Below are positions 25,617 through 34,144 of a stretch of DNA of 64,000 nt, in pieces. The stretch is taken from the NCBI RefSeq assembly GCF_021353265.1, contig NZ_JAJTWU010000011.1, forward strand, positions 165,276 through 229,275, in the 5' to 3' direction. Source of the stretch: Pelomonas cellulosilytica (GTDB lineage: Bacteria > Pseudomonadota > Gammaproteobacteria > Burkholderiales > Burkholderiaceae_C). Made by a program: the position numbers and the translations under genes. Under the pieces are notes generated by a model that saw nothing but the letters and a program-made list of their open reading frames with translations, did no database searches and was not told the origin of the DNA. The number at the start of each line of letters is the position of its first letter. Position 1 is the first letter of the stretch.

Positions 25617-27377
25617 TTGCTCCACACCTACGAAACGCGCCTTACTGTTGATGCAGACCTGGACGCCCTTCTGGCGGCCCAGGCAGCGCATTGGTCAGGG
25701 GGACTGCGCAAGGCGTGGACACTGCTTTACAGGCAGCGCTTGACCAAACCGCAGGCCTACGCGGTGCTTATGAAGCACAACTTCACCAGTGCACAGGTTG
25801 GTTCGCTGCTCATTTCCGCCGAGATGAAGCACGCAGGACTGGTGGAGCTGAAGAAGTACGAACTGAAGCAGCTGGAACTCGCCATAGTCAAACGTGAACA
25901 CGCTGTTTTCGATAAAAACAAGAAGGTGCTTGCGCTAAAAAAGCGTCAGGCCAAGCTCCGAAGTCAGCGAGACAAGTTCGCACCCAAGGCTGGCAAAGAG
26001 CGAACGAAGCGGTTTCTGAAGACGCTGCGAGTGCTTCGCGACGTCGACCAAGAGCTTGCGTTCTGTCGCAATTGGATTAAGCAGAAAGAGCGTGTCCTGA
26101 GGGACAAGCGCGGCAAGCTCAAGCGCCTGCAAGATGACATCGCCGCCGGCCGCTACAGCTTGTGTTTCGGTTCAAAGAATCTGCTCGCGCAGCGACCCAC
26201 GGGTGCCAACGCGGCTACAACGCCCTTCACTTCCGTAGAGGCCTGGCAGATTGCTTGGGCCAATGCTCGAGACGGCCAGTGGTGGTCGGTCGGTCACACC
26301 GACGAAGAGAGCGGCAACAAGGAAGTGCGATGGTTCCCCGGAACCAATCAGCTACGCATCCGCCTGACTGACCAACTTGCGCACGAGCGAATGGATGCGC
26401 GCGACATTCCGCGAGCGGGTACCGAAAAGAAGTTCATGCCACTGCGCATGCAGTGCCGGTTCATCACGCTCGACAACGTCGACTTCACCTCGCACAAGGG
26501 CGCGGCCCGGGCGGCGCTGGCCGAGGCCTTCGGCAAGCGGCCTGTGACGATGCGCGTTCTTAGTCGATTGCAGCCGGATGGGTCTCGAGCGTGGTACGTT
26601 CAGGCCAGTCTGGATGTGCCTTCCGGCTTCGCTGAAACTCGACCCGTGACACGAGAGAGCGGTATGCTGGGCCTGGACTTCAATGCTCGAGGCGTGGCCT
26701 GGTGCGCTGTCAAGCCCGACGGTAATCGACTGCGTGACCAACATGGCTTCATGCCGTGGCACCTCAAGGGTCTGACCGAGGCCGAGCGCAAGCAGGTCCT
26801 CGACACAACAGTCGCGCAGCTCGCACGGCACGCCAAGCGCTTGTCGATGGCCGTGGCCATCGAAAGCCTGGACTTCTCGACGAAGCGATTGATGGCGCGT
26901 GCCGGCGCCGTCAACAAGCGCTACAACGACATGCTGGGCAGCCTGCCGAGCACGCAGTTCGAGCAAATGATGCTGCGTGCCTGCGAAAAACTGCACCTGA
27001 CGCTGTATTCGGTGAACCCTCTGTACTCCTCGGTCGGAGGCTTCACCAAATATGGCCGACCCAACCGCATGAACGCCGACACGTCGGCAGCGCTGTGGAT
27101 TGGGCGCCAAGCCCTGCTGGCCGACGTCCGCAAGGACGAAGGCCCACAGGTCTACATGAAACACTTTGACGAGCGACTCGTCTTTTCGCACCTGCCAGCC
27201 ACCCCGATGCGGAGCATGACGGCCCTGGCAGGAGCTCAATGGAGAGATGTCGCTTGGGGCTTGGGCTCGAACCGAAGGCTGTGGGGCGTGAAGCTCCGCC
27301 GATGGTTTGAGCTCCAGGTCGGGACCGCTTCCCGTCCGAAAGGGCAGCCTGTGCCGGCGTTGGCGCCCGCAGGATAG
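25617..27377 (+). CDS. tnpB: TnpB-related RuvC-like nuclease (IS200/IS605 accessory type)
   Basis: Protein of about 586 residues resembling the TnpB-related family, ancestors of Cas12 nucleases that cut DNA using a guide RNA made from the element end. The RuvC core is intact: D354 (LGLDFNARGVAW), E416 (VAIESLDFS) and D488 (MNADTSAALWIGR). Between E and D it has VNPLYSSVGGFTKYG, the Cys-free variant, instead of a four-Cys zinc ribbon. A Lys/Arg-rich coiled region fills about 80-175. The TTG start is uncertain; the frame is open upstream through the LexA box, and the inferred transcript would begin almost at the TTG. Confidence 0.85.
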   Translation: MLHTYETRLTVDADLDALLAAQAAHWSGGLRKAWTLLYRQRLTKPQAYAVLMKHNFTSAQVGSLLISAEMKHAGLVELKKYELKQLELAIVKREHAVFDKNKKVLALKKRQAKLRSQRDKFAPKAGKERTKRFLKTLRVLRDVDQELAFCRNWIKQKERVLRDKRGKLKRLQDDIAAGRYSLCFGSKNLLAQRPTGANAATTPFTSVEAWQIAWANARDGQWWSVGHTDEESGNKEVRWFPGTNQLRIRLTDQLAHERMDARDIPRAGTEKKFMPLRMQCRFITLDNVDFTSHKGAARAALAEAFGKRPVTMRVLSRLQPDGSRAWYVQASLDVPSGFAETRPVTRESGMLGLDFNARGVAWCAVKPDGNRLRDQHGFMPWHLKGLTEAERKQVLDTTVAQLARHAKRLSMAVAIESLDFSTKRLMARAGAVNKRYNDMLGSLPSTQFEQMMLRACEKLHLTLYSVNPLYSSVGGFTKYGRPNRMNADTSAALWIGRQALLADVRKDEGPQVYMKHFDERLVFSHLPATPMRSMTALAGAQWRDVAWGLGSNRRLWGVKLRRWFELQVGTASRPKGQPVPALAPAG

Positions 27378-27498
27378 AAGAGAGGGTTCTCAGCCCGAGG
27401 CCACTAGCCTCTCGGGCCGCTTGGAGTTGCCGGCGGAGATTTCTCCTCCAGACATGAAAAGACCGCACCAGGTGTGCTGGCGCGGTCTTTGAATGGCT
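27378..27498 (+). ncRNA. Candidate omega/reRNA scaffold at the element's 3' end
   Basis: The 121 bases between the tnpB stop and the right inverted repeat fold into three successive hairpins: CCCGAGGC/GCCTCTCGGG (27394-27416), GGAG-ATTT-CTCC (27435-27446) and a long one, AAAGACCGC/GCGGTCTTT with inner CCAG/CTGG (27458-27490). TnpB guide RNAs are made from this position in IS200/IS605 elements. The role here is inferred; the last hairpin may instead end the tnpB transcript. Confidence 0.5.
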
Positions 27499-27544
27499 TA
27501 TCAACTCCTAGCGAGAACGGCTAGGGCATGTGCCAGGCGTTTGT
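27499..27544 (-). repeat. Right terminal inverted repeat (46 bp)
   Basis: Inverted copy of the left repeat, 41 of 46 positions identical. It ends 18 bases before the last base of the convergent phoD gene. The middle ten bases read GGCATGTGCC on the + strand at both ends. Confidence 0.92.
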
Positions 27545-27562
27545 GTTTGAGCGCGACGAGGT

Positions 27563-29890
27563 TCAGACCACCGTGACGTCGGTGACGCCGGCCGCCACGC
27601 GCAGGCGCTTGACGCTGGCCACCGGCGCCGCCGGGGCGACGCCGCCGACCTGGCGGGCCAGCTTCTTGAAGTCGCACAGCAGTTCGGTCTTGCTCAGCGA
27701 CACGACCGCGTAGCCCTGCGCATCGCTGTCCACGTGCTTGATCCACGGGTTGTTGACGGGAGGTGCCACGGCCGTGGTCGAGTCGGCGAAGGGGTTCAGG
27801 CGCTTGACGATCTCGGCCGCCGGCACGGCCGAGGTCGGGATGCCCAGCGCCGTCGCCAGCTTCTGCTGGATGAGGCCGTACAGCGTCATTGCAGCCACCG
27901 ACTTGCTTGCCGCCGCCAGCCCGGCGATGGTGCCGGCCACCAGCGTGCCCATCGTGCCGGCCATCGTCTCGTTGAACGTGTTGACGACGGCCGTGGACAG
28001 GCCCGCGGTTGGCGCGACGGCGGCGGCCGGCAGCTGGCCGGCACCGATGGCCGCCGCCACGGCCGCCTTGATGGCGTTGGTGTCGGTCAGGTCGGTCACG
28101 CCGGCGGCTATCGCGACGGCGGCGCTGAGCATCTGGATCGCGATGCCTTCGGCCTCGGCCTCGCTGGTGGCCACCAGCGGCTTGATGGCCGCGAACGTGG
28201 GTTGCGAAGCCGCACCGTAGAAGTAGCTGAAGCTGGAATTGCTGGACACGCCGGCCGTCACGAGGTCGACCATTGCGGGCGTCAGAGTGGCCGCGCCGTA
28301 GTCGGCCATGACCACGCCGGCATAGAAGGCGTGGATGTCGCCGGTGACGGCCACGACGTTCTTGACGCCCTTGGCCAGCAGCTGGCCCATCAGGTATTTG
28401 CGCTCGGCGTTGAAGCCGTCCCACTGGTCGGCGTTGATGACGAACTTGGTCTTGAACGCGGCCGGCGCCGTGGGGATCTTGGCGCCGTCGATGCCCATGC
28501 GCAGCAGCGACACCTCGTTGCCCCAGACCTTCCACAGCGCGGTGGACGAGGTCATCGTCTGCACCCACCACTGGCGCTGTGCGCCGCCGAGGACGCTGAC
28601 CAGAGCCAGCGGGTCGGGCAGGTTGGCGCCGGCGGTGACCTTGGCCGCCTCTACCGTGGCCAGGGTGGCGGCCGGCACCAGGTAGCGCGAGCCGATGGAG
28701 CCCAGGGGCTGGCCGGTGGCCGGGTTGGGGGCGGCCTCGGGGATCAGGTGGTCGGCGCGGTACAGGCGCTCGTCGGTCATGACGAGATGCAGCAGCTTGC
28801 CGAACTTCAGGTCGCGGTAGATGCGGATGCCAGTGATGCCCTGGCCCGGGTCCAGCGTGAAGCTGACGTCGGCGGGCATGGCCTCGAACCAGGCCTGGTT
28901 GGCGGCCACGCGGCGCGAGGTCTGGGCGGTGTTGTCGCCCACCTGCGTCGTCGTGTTGAACGTGCCGTTATCGTAGGTCTCGCGGTCCTGCCAGCAGTCG
29001 TCGCTGAACTCGTGGTCGTCCCAGATCGCGATGAAGGCGAAGCGCTCGTGCAGGTTCTGCAGCCGGCGGTCGGTGCGGTAGCGCTTGTAGAGGTAGCGGT
29101 AGTCCGACAGCGTCGTGGCGACCTTGCCTTCGCTGGGCACCGTCGTGCCGCTGGGCAGCGCCAGCGCCGCATGGGCGGCCTCGACGCCGCCGGCCTGGTA
29201 GTCGGCGCCCACGGCCTCGTAGATGTAGTCACCCAGGTGGACGATGAAGTCAATGTCCTCCTGCGCCAGCGCGTCCATGCCGGCCCAGTGGTTGACGCTC
29301 CAGTCCTGGCAGGAGATGAAGGCGAAGTTCAGTGCCGCGTTGTCGGTCTCGGCGGCCGGCGCCGTCTTGAAGCGGCCCACGCGCGAGCGGCTGTCGCCGG
29401 CGGTGAACTGGTAGTAGTAGACGGTTTCGGGCTTCAGGCCGCTGATGCGGTGGCGCAGCGTGTGGTCATAGAACTCGTAGACCGGCACGTCGGCGCTGGC
29501 GTCGACCCCGCCGGTCAGCGCGGTGGTCGTGCCGAGGTTGGCGGCGTTGCCAGCCGTACTGCTGATGGCCAGCTTGACGGTGAAGCTGCCGGCGCCGGTG
29601 GCGCTGGTCACTTCATCGGCGCTGTTGGGCACGACGCGCGTCCACAGCACGGCGCCGTCCGGCTTGGGGTCGCCAGAGGCGACGGACTGCGGGAACTTGA
29701 ACGCGCCGCTGGCGGCCGGCGTGTCGGGCAGCGGCGTCGTGGTGCCGGGGAAGCTGGCGGGCAGCGGCCCGACGGGCGCGCCGGCGTCACCACCGCCGCC
29801 GCAGCCGACGAGGCTGGACAGCGCGGTGGACGCGGTGATGAGGGCGCCGGCTTGTGCGGCGCTGCGGCGGAGGAAACTGCGACGGTCCAT
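27563..29890 (-). CDS. PhoD-family alkaline phosphatase, Tat lipoprotein
   Basis: Secreted phosphodiesterase/phosphatase of the PhoD family, releasing phosphate from organic esters. The N-terminus has a twin-arginine signal (MDRRSFLRRS) ending in a lipobox (SSLVGC), so it is probably a Tat-exported lipoprotein. Metal-site motifs characteristic of PhoD are present (SCQDW, HLGDYIYE, WDDHEF, TGDIHAFYAG). At 775 residues it is longer than usual; an Ala-rich stretch at about 565-705, between the last metal motif and the C-terminus, is not part of the core fold. It starts 12 bases downstream of the FadL-like gene, so the two form an operon. Confidence 0.9.
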   Translation of the reverse strand: MDRRSFLRRSAAQAGALITASTALSSLVGCGGGGDAGAPVGPLPASFPGTTTPLPDTPAASGAFKFPQSVASGDPKPDGAVLWTRVVPNSADEVTSATGAGSFTVKLAISSTAGNAANLGTTTALTGGVDASADVPVYEFYDHTLRHRISGLKPETVYYYQFTAGDSRSRVGRFKTAPAAETDNAALNFAFISCQDWSVNHWAGMDALAQEDIDFIVHLGDYIYEAVGADYQAGGVEAAHAALALPSGTTVPSEGKVATTLSDYRYLYKRYRTDRRLQNLHERFAFIAIWDDHEFSDDCWQDRETYDNGTFNTTTQVGDNTAQTSRRVAANQAWFEAMPADVSFTLDPGQGITGIRIYRDLKFGKLLHLVMTDERLYRADHLIPEAAPNPATGQPLGSIGSRYLVPAATLATVEAAKVTAGANLPDPLALVSVLGGAQRQWWVQTMTSSTALWKVWGNEVSLLRMGIDGAKIPTAPAAFKTKFVINADQWDGFNAERKYLMGQLLAKGVKNVVAVTGDIHAFYAGVVMADYGAATLTPAMVDLVTAGVSSNSSFSYFYGAASQPTFAAIKPLVATSEAEAEGIAIQMLSAAVAIAAGVTDLTDTNAIKAAVAAAIGAGQLPAAAVAPTAGLSTAVVNTFNETMAGTMGTLVAGTIAGLAAASKSVAAMTLYGLIQQKLATALGIPTSAVPAAEIVKRLNPFADSTTAVAPPVNNPWIKHVDSDAQGYAVVSLSKTELLCDFKKLARQVGGVAPAAPVASVKRLRVAAGVTDVTVV

Positions 29891-29902
29891 GGCGTGGTCT
29901 CC

Positions 29903-31387
29903 TCAGAACTTGACGTTGAACTGGACACCGACGATGGTGGCCTTGGTGTTGAGATTGCCGCGTGCGGTGCCGAAAGAGCAGTTGCAGGGCGTCTCGCCCT
30001 CGGCGTCGTCCGTGATGTTCATGGAGGCGTCCTTCAGCTTCACGTGGCCGAAGGAGAAGTCCACACTGGTCGCATCCGTCACGGCCCAGTTGGCGCCGAG
30101 CGCCAGCCACGTGCGGTGCGCGTCCGGCAGCGCCGGGCTGCGCGTGATGGACGGCACGGGCGACAGGTCGCGGCTGTAGCCGGCGCGCAGCAGCACGGAG
30201 GGCAGCGCCTTCCATTGCGCTCCGATGGACACCTTGGAGCTGTTCTTCCAGTGCTCGGGCGTGATGGAGTCGGGCGTCGTGCTGGCGAAATCGATGCGCA
30301 GCTGCTTCAGCCGCGAGTCGCGCGTCCAGGTGTAGTCGGCCATAACGGCAACCGTCGGCGTGAGCTGGTGGAAGCCATGCAGCGACACGGATTCTGGCGT
30401 GCGCACCGAGACGCTGGCATCGGAGTCGTTGTGGTCCAGCGCGCTCGTGCCGTTATAGGGCGCGCCAGTGATAGCCGCAAGTACGTTGGCCGGCAACGTG
30501 CTCGGCTGTGTCCAGTCGGCGCTGCCCTTGAGCTTCTGGTTGACGCTGCTGCGGTAGGTCAGGCCCACGCGCGTGCCGGCGGTGGGCTCCCACAGCAGCG
30601 CCAAGTTGAAGCCTAGCGACCAGTCCTTGCCTTCGACGGCGATGGAGCCGTCATAGCTCGGGTTTCCGAACACCTGCGCAGCCTGTTGCTGCAGCTGTAG
30701 CGCCAGGCCCGGCGCGCCGGCGCCAGACGCCTGTTGCGCCGCGGCGAGCAGACCCTTGGCATAGGCCGACGCGTACGGCACGGCGCGGCGCAGCTTGCCC
30801 TCCATGTACTGCAGGTTCACGCCACCGGCCAGGGACAGCTCGGGCGTGGCCTTCCAGGCGACGTTAGGGTTGAAGGAGAACGACTTCAGCTCGACCTTCT
30901 GCAGGTTGTAGCGGCCACCCCAGTCCGGCCGGTATTCGATCTTCGTGCCCCAGGGCACGAAGATGCCGAGGCCGTAGGCCAACGTGTCGGACGCACGATA
31001 GCTGGCGTACATGTGCGGCACGACGGCGGGCTTGGCGAACTTGAAGCTGTCGCCCACGGTCGCGGTCGAGCGCGGCTGCAGGCCGCTGCCGGGCAGGGAG
31101 ATCGTGGAGCCCTGGTCGGTGAAGCGGGCGTTGGCATCCACGTAGTCCAGCACGGCGGACACGTTCCAGCCGTTCAGCCGCGTGATGCCCGCCGGGTTGG
31201 CGAAGAGCGTGCTCGCATCTGCCGCTTCGGCGCCGTTGGCATTGGCCGTGCCTTCGGCCGCGGCGCTCTGCGTACCGAAGCGGTAACCGGCCGCCTGCAC
31301 GTGGGAGGCGGCCATCGCCAGTGGCAGCAACGCCAGCGCGACGGCCAGGGGATGCCGGCGACCGGCAGGGAGTCGGTGTGGGGTCAT
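29903..31387 (-). CDS. OmpP1/FadL family outer-membrane transport protein
   Basis: Outer-membrane beta-barrel of the FadL/TodX family for uptake of long-chain fatty acids or other hydrophobic compounds. The 494-residue product has a signal peptide ending SHVQA, then the FadL hatch-like N-terminus GYRFGTQSAAAEGTANANGA and NPAGITRLNGW, and a C-terminal strand ending FNVKF with terminal Phe. The ATG has GGAG upstream (GGAGACAAGC). First gene of a fadL-phoD pair. Confidence 0.88.
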   Translation of the reverse strand: MTPHRLPAGRRHPLAVALALLPLAMAASHVQAAGYRFGTQSAAAEGTANANGAEAADASTLFANPAGITRLNGWNVSAVLDYVDANARFTDQGSTISLPGSGLQPRSTATVGDSFKFAKPAVVPHMYASYRASDTLAYGLGIFVPWGTKIEYRPDWGGRYNLQKVELKSFSFNPNVAWKATPELSLAGGVNLQYMEGKLRRAVPYASAYAKGLLAAAQQASGAGAPGLALQLQQQAAQVFGNPSYDGSIAVEGKDWSLGFNLALLWEPTAGTRVGLTYRSSVNQKLKGSADWTQPSTLPANVLAAITGAPYNGTSALDHNDSDASVSVRTPESVSLHGFHQLTPTVAVMADYTWTRDSRLKQLRIDFASTTPDSITPEHWKNSSKVSIGAQWKALPSVLLRAGYSRDLSPVPSITRSPALPDAHRTWLALGANWAVTDATSVDFSFGHVKLKDASMNITDDAEGETPCNCSFGTARGNLNTKATIVGVQFNVKF

Positions 31388-31493
31388 GCTTGTCTCCGTT
31401 ATTCGATGTAACTCCGGTGGGATTCTCTGCAGCCACCGGCGCCATTCCAGCCAAGGCAAACCCTGGGGTGGAGAGGTCTCTCTAGAGCGTAGA

Positions 31494-31516
31494 GGGCGCG
31501 GGATCGTCCCGCGCCC
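31494..31516. terminator. GC-rich hairpin between the dehydrogenase and fadL-like genes
   Basis: A perfect 10-bp stem (GGGCGCGGGA / TCCCGCGCCC, loop TCG) lies 13 bases after the dehydrogenase stop. It has no T-run on either side, so it may be a weak terminator or a transcript-stabilising stem. Confidence 0.5.
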
Positions 31517-31529
31517 GGGCTGCGCAGCG

Positions 31530-32585
31530 TCAGCTCGTCTGGACCAGCTTGGCGCGTGCCCAGTCGTCCGCCACGCGGGCAGGCGTCGTGCCCGCCACGC
31601 GCACGCGATCCAGCAGCTCTTCGACGCGCTCGGCGATGCGGCCGACTTCGGCCATGACGGCCGCCTCGTCGCCTTCGCCGCGGTATTCGCGGGCGACGCT
31701 GATGATGCCGCCGGCATTCACCAGGTAATCGGGCAGGTAGCAGATACCGCGTTGCTGCAATGCGTCACCGTCGGCGGGCGTGGCAAGCTGGTTGTTGGCG
31801 GCACCGGCGACGATCCGCGCGCGGATGACCGGGACAGTCTGCGCATTCAGCGCGGCGCCCAGCGCACAGGGCGCCAGCACGTCGACGTCGGCCGCGAGGA
31901 TCTCGTTGACAGGCGCCGCCTGCGCGCCGAACTGGACGACCGCCCGCTCGACCTTGGCGGCATCGACATCCGTGACGACGAGCCGGGCGCCCGCCTGGTG
32001 CAGGAATTCGGCCAGGTGCCAGCCCACTGCGCCCAGGCCCTGCAATGCGACGCGCACGCCGTCGAGCGACGGCCGGCCCAGCACATGGCGGGCCCCGGCC
32101 TGGATGGCGACGAATACGCCCCAGGCCGTCTTGGGGCTTGGGTCGCCGCCAAAGGCGCCGTCGCGCGGGATGCCGCTCACATAGGGCGTGATGGCCCGCA
32201 CGCCGCGCATGTCGGTCGTCGTCGTGCCGACGTCCTCGGCGGTGATGTAACTGCCGCGCAGCGACTGCACGGCGCGGCCGAAGGCGGCGAAGAGTGCGTC
32301 GCGATCGAAGTCGCCGCGCGGCTTCAGGATGACGGCCTTGCCGCCGCCGAACGGCAGGTCGGCCAGCGCGTTCTTCAGGCTCATGCCCTGAGACAGGCGC
32401 AGCGCGTCGTGGAGGGCGGCGAGGTCGGAGTCGTAGTGCCAGAAGCGGCAGCCGCCGAACGCGGGGCCGCGGGCCGTGCTGTGGACGGCCAGGATGGCCT
32501 GCAGGCCAGTGGCCGGGTCCGTGGTGAGCAACACGCGTTCGTGGGCAGGCTGCTCGGGCAGGCCGAAGAGAGAGGTAAAGGTCAT
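31530..32585 (-). CDS. Leu/Phe/Val-type amino acid dehydrogenase
   Basis: NAD-dependent oxidative deaminase interconverting an amino acid and its 2-oxo acid. The 351-residue length and the lysine pair K71 (SLKNALADLPFGGG) and K83 (GGKAV) match leucine/phenylalanine dehydrogenases rather than hexameric glutamate dehydrogenase. The Rossmann GLGAVGWHLAEF loop is present. The start is MTFTSLF; the longer frame lacks a plausible N-terminus. Substrate specificity is not readable; Leu, Val or Phe are likely. Confidence 0.9.
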   Translation of the reverse strand: MTFTSLFGLPEQPAHERVLLTTDPATGLQAILAVHSTARGPAFGGCRFWHYDSDLAALHDALRLSQGMSLKNALADLPFGGGKAVILKPRGDFDRDALFAAFGRAVQSLRGSYITAEDVGTTTTDMRGVRAITPYVSGIPRDGAFGGDPSPKTAWGVFVAIQAGARHVLGRPSLDGVRVALQGLGAVGWHLAEFLHQAGARLVVTDVDAAKVERAVVQFGAQAAPVNEILAADVDVLAPCALGAALNAQTVPVIRARIVAGAANNQLATPADGDALQQRGICYLPDYLVNAGGIISVAREYRGEGDEAAVMAEVGRIAERVEELLDRVRVAGTTPARVADDWARAKLVQTS

Positions 32586-32703
32586 GACGGTCGGCGCCGG
32601 GTGGGCGCGGTCGGTGGATGAGGAAAGCCACGCTTTTGGCGCAACTTCCTGCAGTTTAGGGCGGGGCGCCGGTCCGTTTGTCCGCGCACGCCACCCGCGC
32701 AAA

Positions 32704-33312
32704 TCACGCGCCGGGGCGCGCCTGCCTGTCGGCCTCACCCACGACGTGAGGCGTGACGATGGGCGTCACGCCATCGTCGGCAAAGAACGGCGAGGGGCTG
32801 GCCTTGCCGAGCAGCTTGCCCTTCAGCAGGAAGGGCATGACCGAAAGCATGGCCCTCAGGTTGAACCTGTCCGGCGTACCTGCAGGCGGGGTCCCCTGGG
32901 CGTGGCGTCCCATGATGCGACTGCGCACGGGGCCTAGTCGTTCATCCACTTCCAGCGCATGGCCGCCGGCCGTGTAGACGCAGCGCATGAAGCCGGCCCA
33001 CGGCGCGCCAGGACGTGTGTTGACGATGGGCGTGTTGCAACACGACGTGGAGAAGCGGAAGGTGCCGCGGGGCGACAGCTGGGTGCAGGTCAGGTGCTCG
33101 CGTCCGCGCGTGATCTCGACGTCGGCCGGATAGGCCGGAATCACCTCCGTGCCCCCGTTCGGGTCCAGCAGGTCGGCACGTTGGAGGTGATGCAGGTAGC
33201 GCTGGCAGTCGTCGCAATAGCAAACGAGGCGGCCGGGCGTGTTGTTGGGAAAGGCCTTGAGCCGGGCCTGGAACTGCCCGCACTGACACTGGATGTCCAA
33301 GCTCAACGTCAT
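32704..33312 (-). CDS. DUF6151/GFA-like zinc-binding protein
   Basis: Protein of 202 residues with the Cys pattern of the GFA superfamily (QCQCGQF at 8-14, CYCDDC near 31-36, STSCCNTP further on), expected to bind zinc or a glutathione adduct. It best fits the DUF6151 group, whose function is unknown. Located between the amino-acid dehydrogenase and the dioxygenase on the same strand, 118 bp upstream of the former and 45 bp downstream of the latter. Confidence 0.7.
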   Translation of the reverse strand: MTLSLDIQCQCGQFQARLKAFPNNTPGRLVCYCDDCQRYLHHLQRADLLDPNGGTEVIPAYPADVEITRGREHLTCTQLSPRGTFRFSTSCCNTPIVNTRPGAPWAGFMRCVYTAGGHALEVDERLGPVRSRIMGRHAQGTPPAGTPDRFNLRAMLSVMPFLLKGKLLGKASPSPFFADDGVTPIVTPHVVGEADRQARPGA

Positions 33313-33357
33313 GCTCCTTGACGAAAAACTGCGGAAGGACCGGCCCGCGCCGGTGGA

Positions 33358-34086
33358 TCAGGGGCCCTGGAAGCTGCCGCTTCGCAGTGTCAGCACGAGG
33401 GTGTCGCGCCAGCCGCGTTCGCCGGGGACGGCAGGCTGGATGGGCGTGGTTTCGTGGATTACGCGCGCGTCGTCCAGCAGCAAAGCCGTCCAGGGCTGGG
33501 TCAGCGTGAAGCGCTGGCCGGCCGGGCCGTGGGCCTGGAAGACGCGCGACTCGCCGCCCTTGATGGCGTGGCGGTCCACCAGCAGCACGGCCACCAGGTC
33601 CACGCCGTCGCGGTGGGCGCCTTCGGGCGTCGGACGGCCGATGCCGTCGCTGGTGTCGATGCGGAAGGGATGCGCCTCGATGAACCAAGGCTGCTCGCCC
33701 TTGAAGGCCGACGTGATGCGGGCCAGCCCCAGCAGCAGGGCGGCCCAGGCCGGCGAACCGACCATCTCCTGAGCCAGCGGTACGTACCAACGCTGGATGC
33801 CGCCATGCAGCGCGTTGTAGTCCAGCGGCTGCCAATGGGCACGGTGCGGCGCCAACGTCAGCGTGTCGCCGTCGGCGACGAAGCAGCCGTGGCGGCGGAA
33901 GCGGTAGCGCCCGCCGTCGCGCAGGTAGCCGTCGGGGGGGAGGTCATGCCAGCAAGGCTTCAGTGCGTCCAGCTCGGCGGCGGTGACGCCTAGCGTGTCC
34001 AGCGAGGCCGGCGCCAGCACCGCCTGACCATCGCGCTTGAGCGAGCCGATGACATCGGCGGGAGCGGTCCAGGGCGGTTCGAACAT
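33358..34086 (-). CDS. 2-oxoglutarate/Fe(II)-dependent dioxygenase (PF10014-like)
   Basis: Small non-haem iron dioxygenase of 242 residues. The iron triad is visible: H158-x-D160 (GAHRDGVDL) and distal H211 (VIHETTPI). The layout resembles the 2OG-Fe dioxygenase family PF10014, which includes bacterial amino-acid hydroxylases such as isoleucine dioxygenase. The start at MFEPPW removes a long unrelated upstream reading. Same strand as the amino-acid dehydrogenase and the ferredoxin reductase, with a 58-bp gap to the latter. Substrate unknown. Confidence 0.8.
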   Translation of the reverse strand: MFEPPWTAPADVIGSLKRDGQAVLAPASLDTLGVTAAELDALKPCWHDLPPDGYLRDGGRYRFRRHGCFVADGDTLTLAPHRAHWQPLDYNALHGGIQRWYVPLAQEMVGSPAWAALLLGLARITSAFKGEQPWFIEAHPFRIDTSDGIGRPTPEGAHRDGVDLVAVLLVDRHAIKGGESRVFQAHGPAGQRFTLTQPWTALLLDDARVIHETTPIQPAVPGERGWRDTLVLTLRSGSFQGP

Positions 34087-34144
34087 GATCAAGTCAGGTG
34101 CTTGTAGATGCGGCGCGCATTCGCCAGGAGGCGAATACGAGCCT

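Larger units (their letters stand above)
25542..27544 (+). mobile_element. TnpB-related element bounded by 46-bp inverted repeats
   Basis: A unit of about 2.0 kb lies between the convergent livF and phoD genes. It is bounded by 46-bp inverted repeats that match at 41 positions and contains one gene, a TnpB-related nuclease. The interior is less GC-rich than its neighbours. No tnpA, DDE transposase or clear target-site duplication is visible. Classical IS200/IS605 elements have subterminal hairpins instead of long terminal inverted repeats, so this is either a TIR-type non-autonomous transposon carrying tnpB or a TnpB element inserted within a pre-existing palindromic repeat. Confidence 0.8.

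Noticed and set aside
27734..30616. A long open frame (about 960 codons) on the + strand
   Set aside because: It lies antisense to phoD and the FadL-like gene, which have clear domains. The GC-rich third positions keep the opposite frame open, and its translation is low-complexity with no recognised domain.
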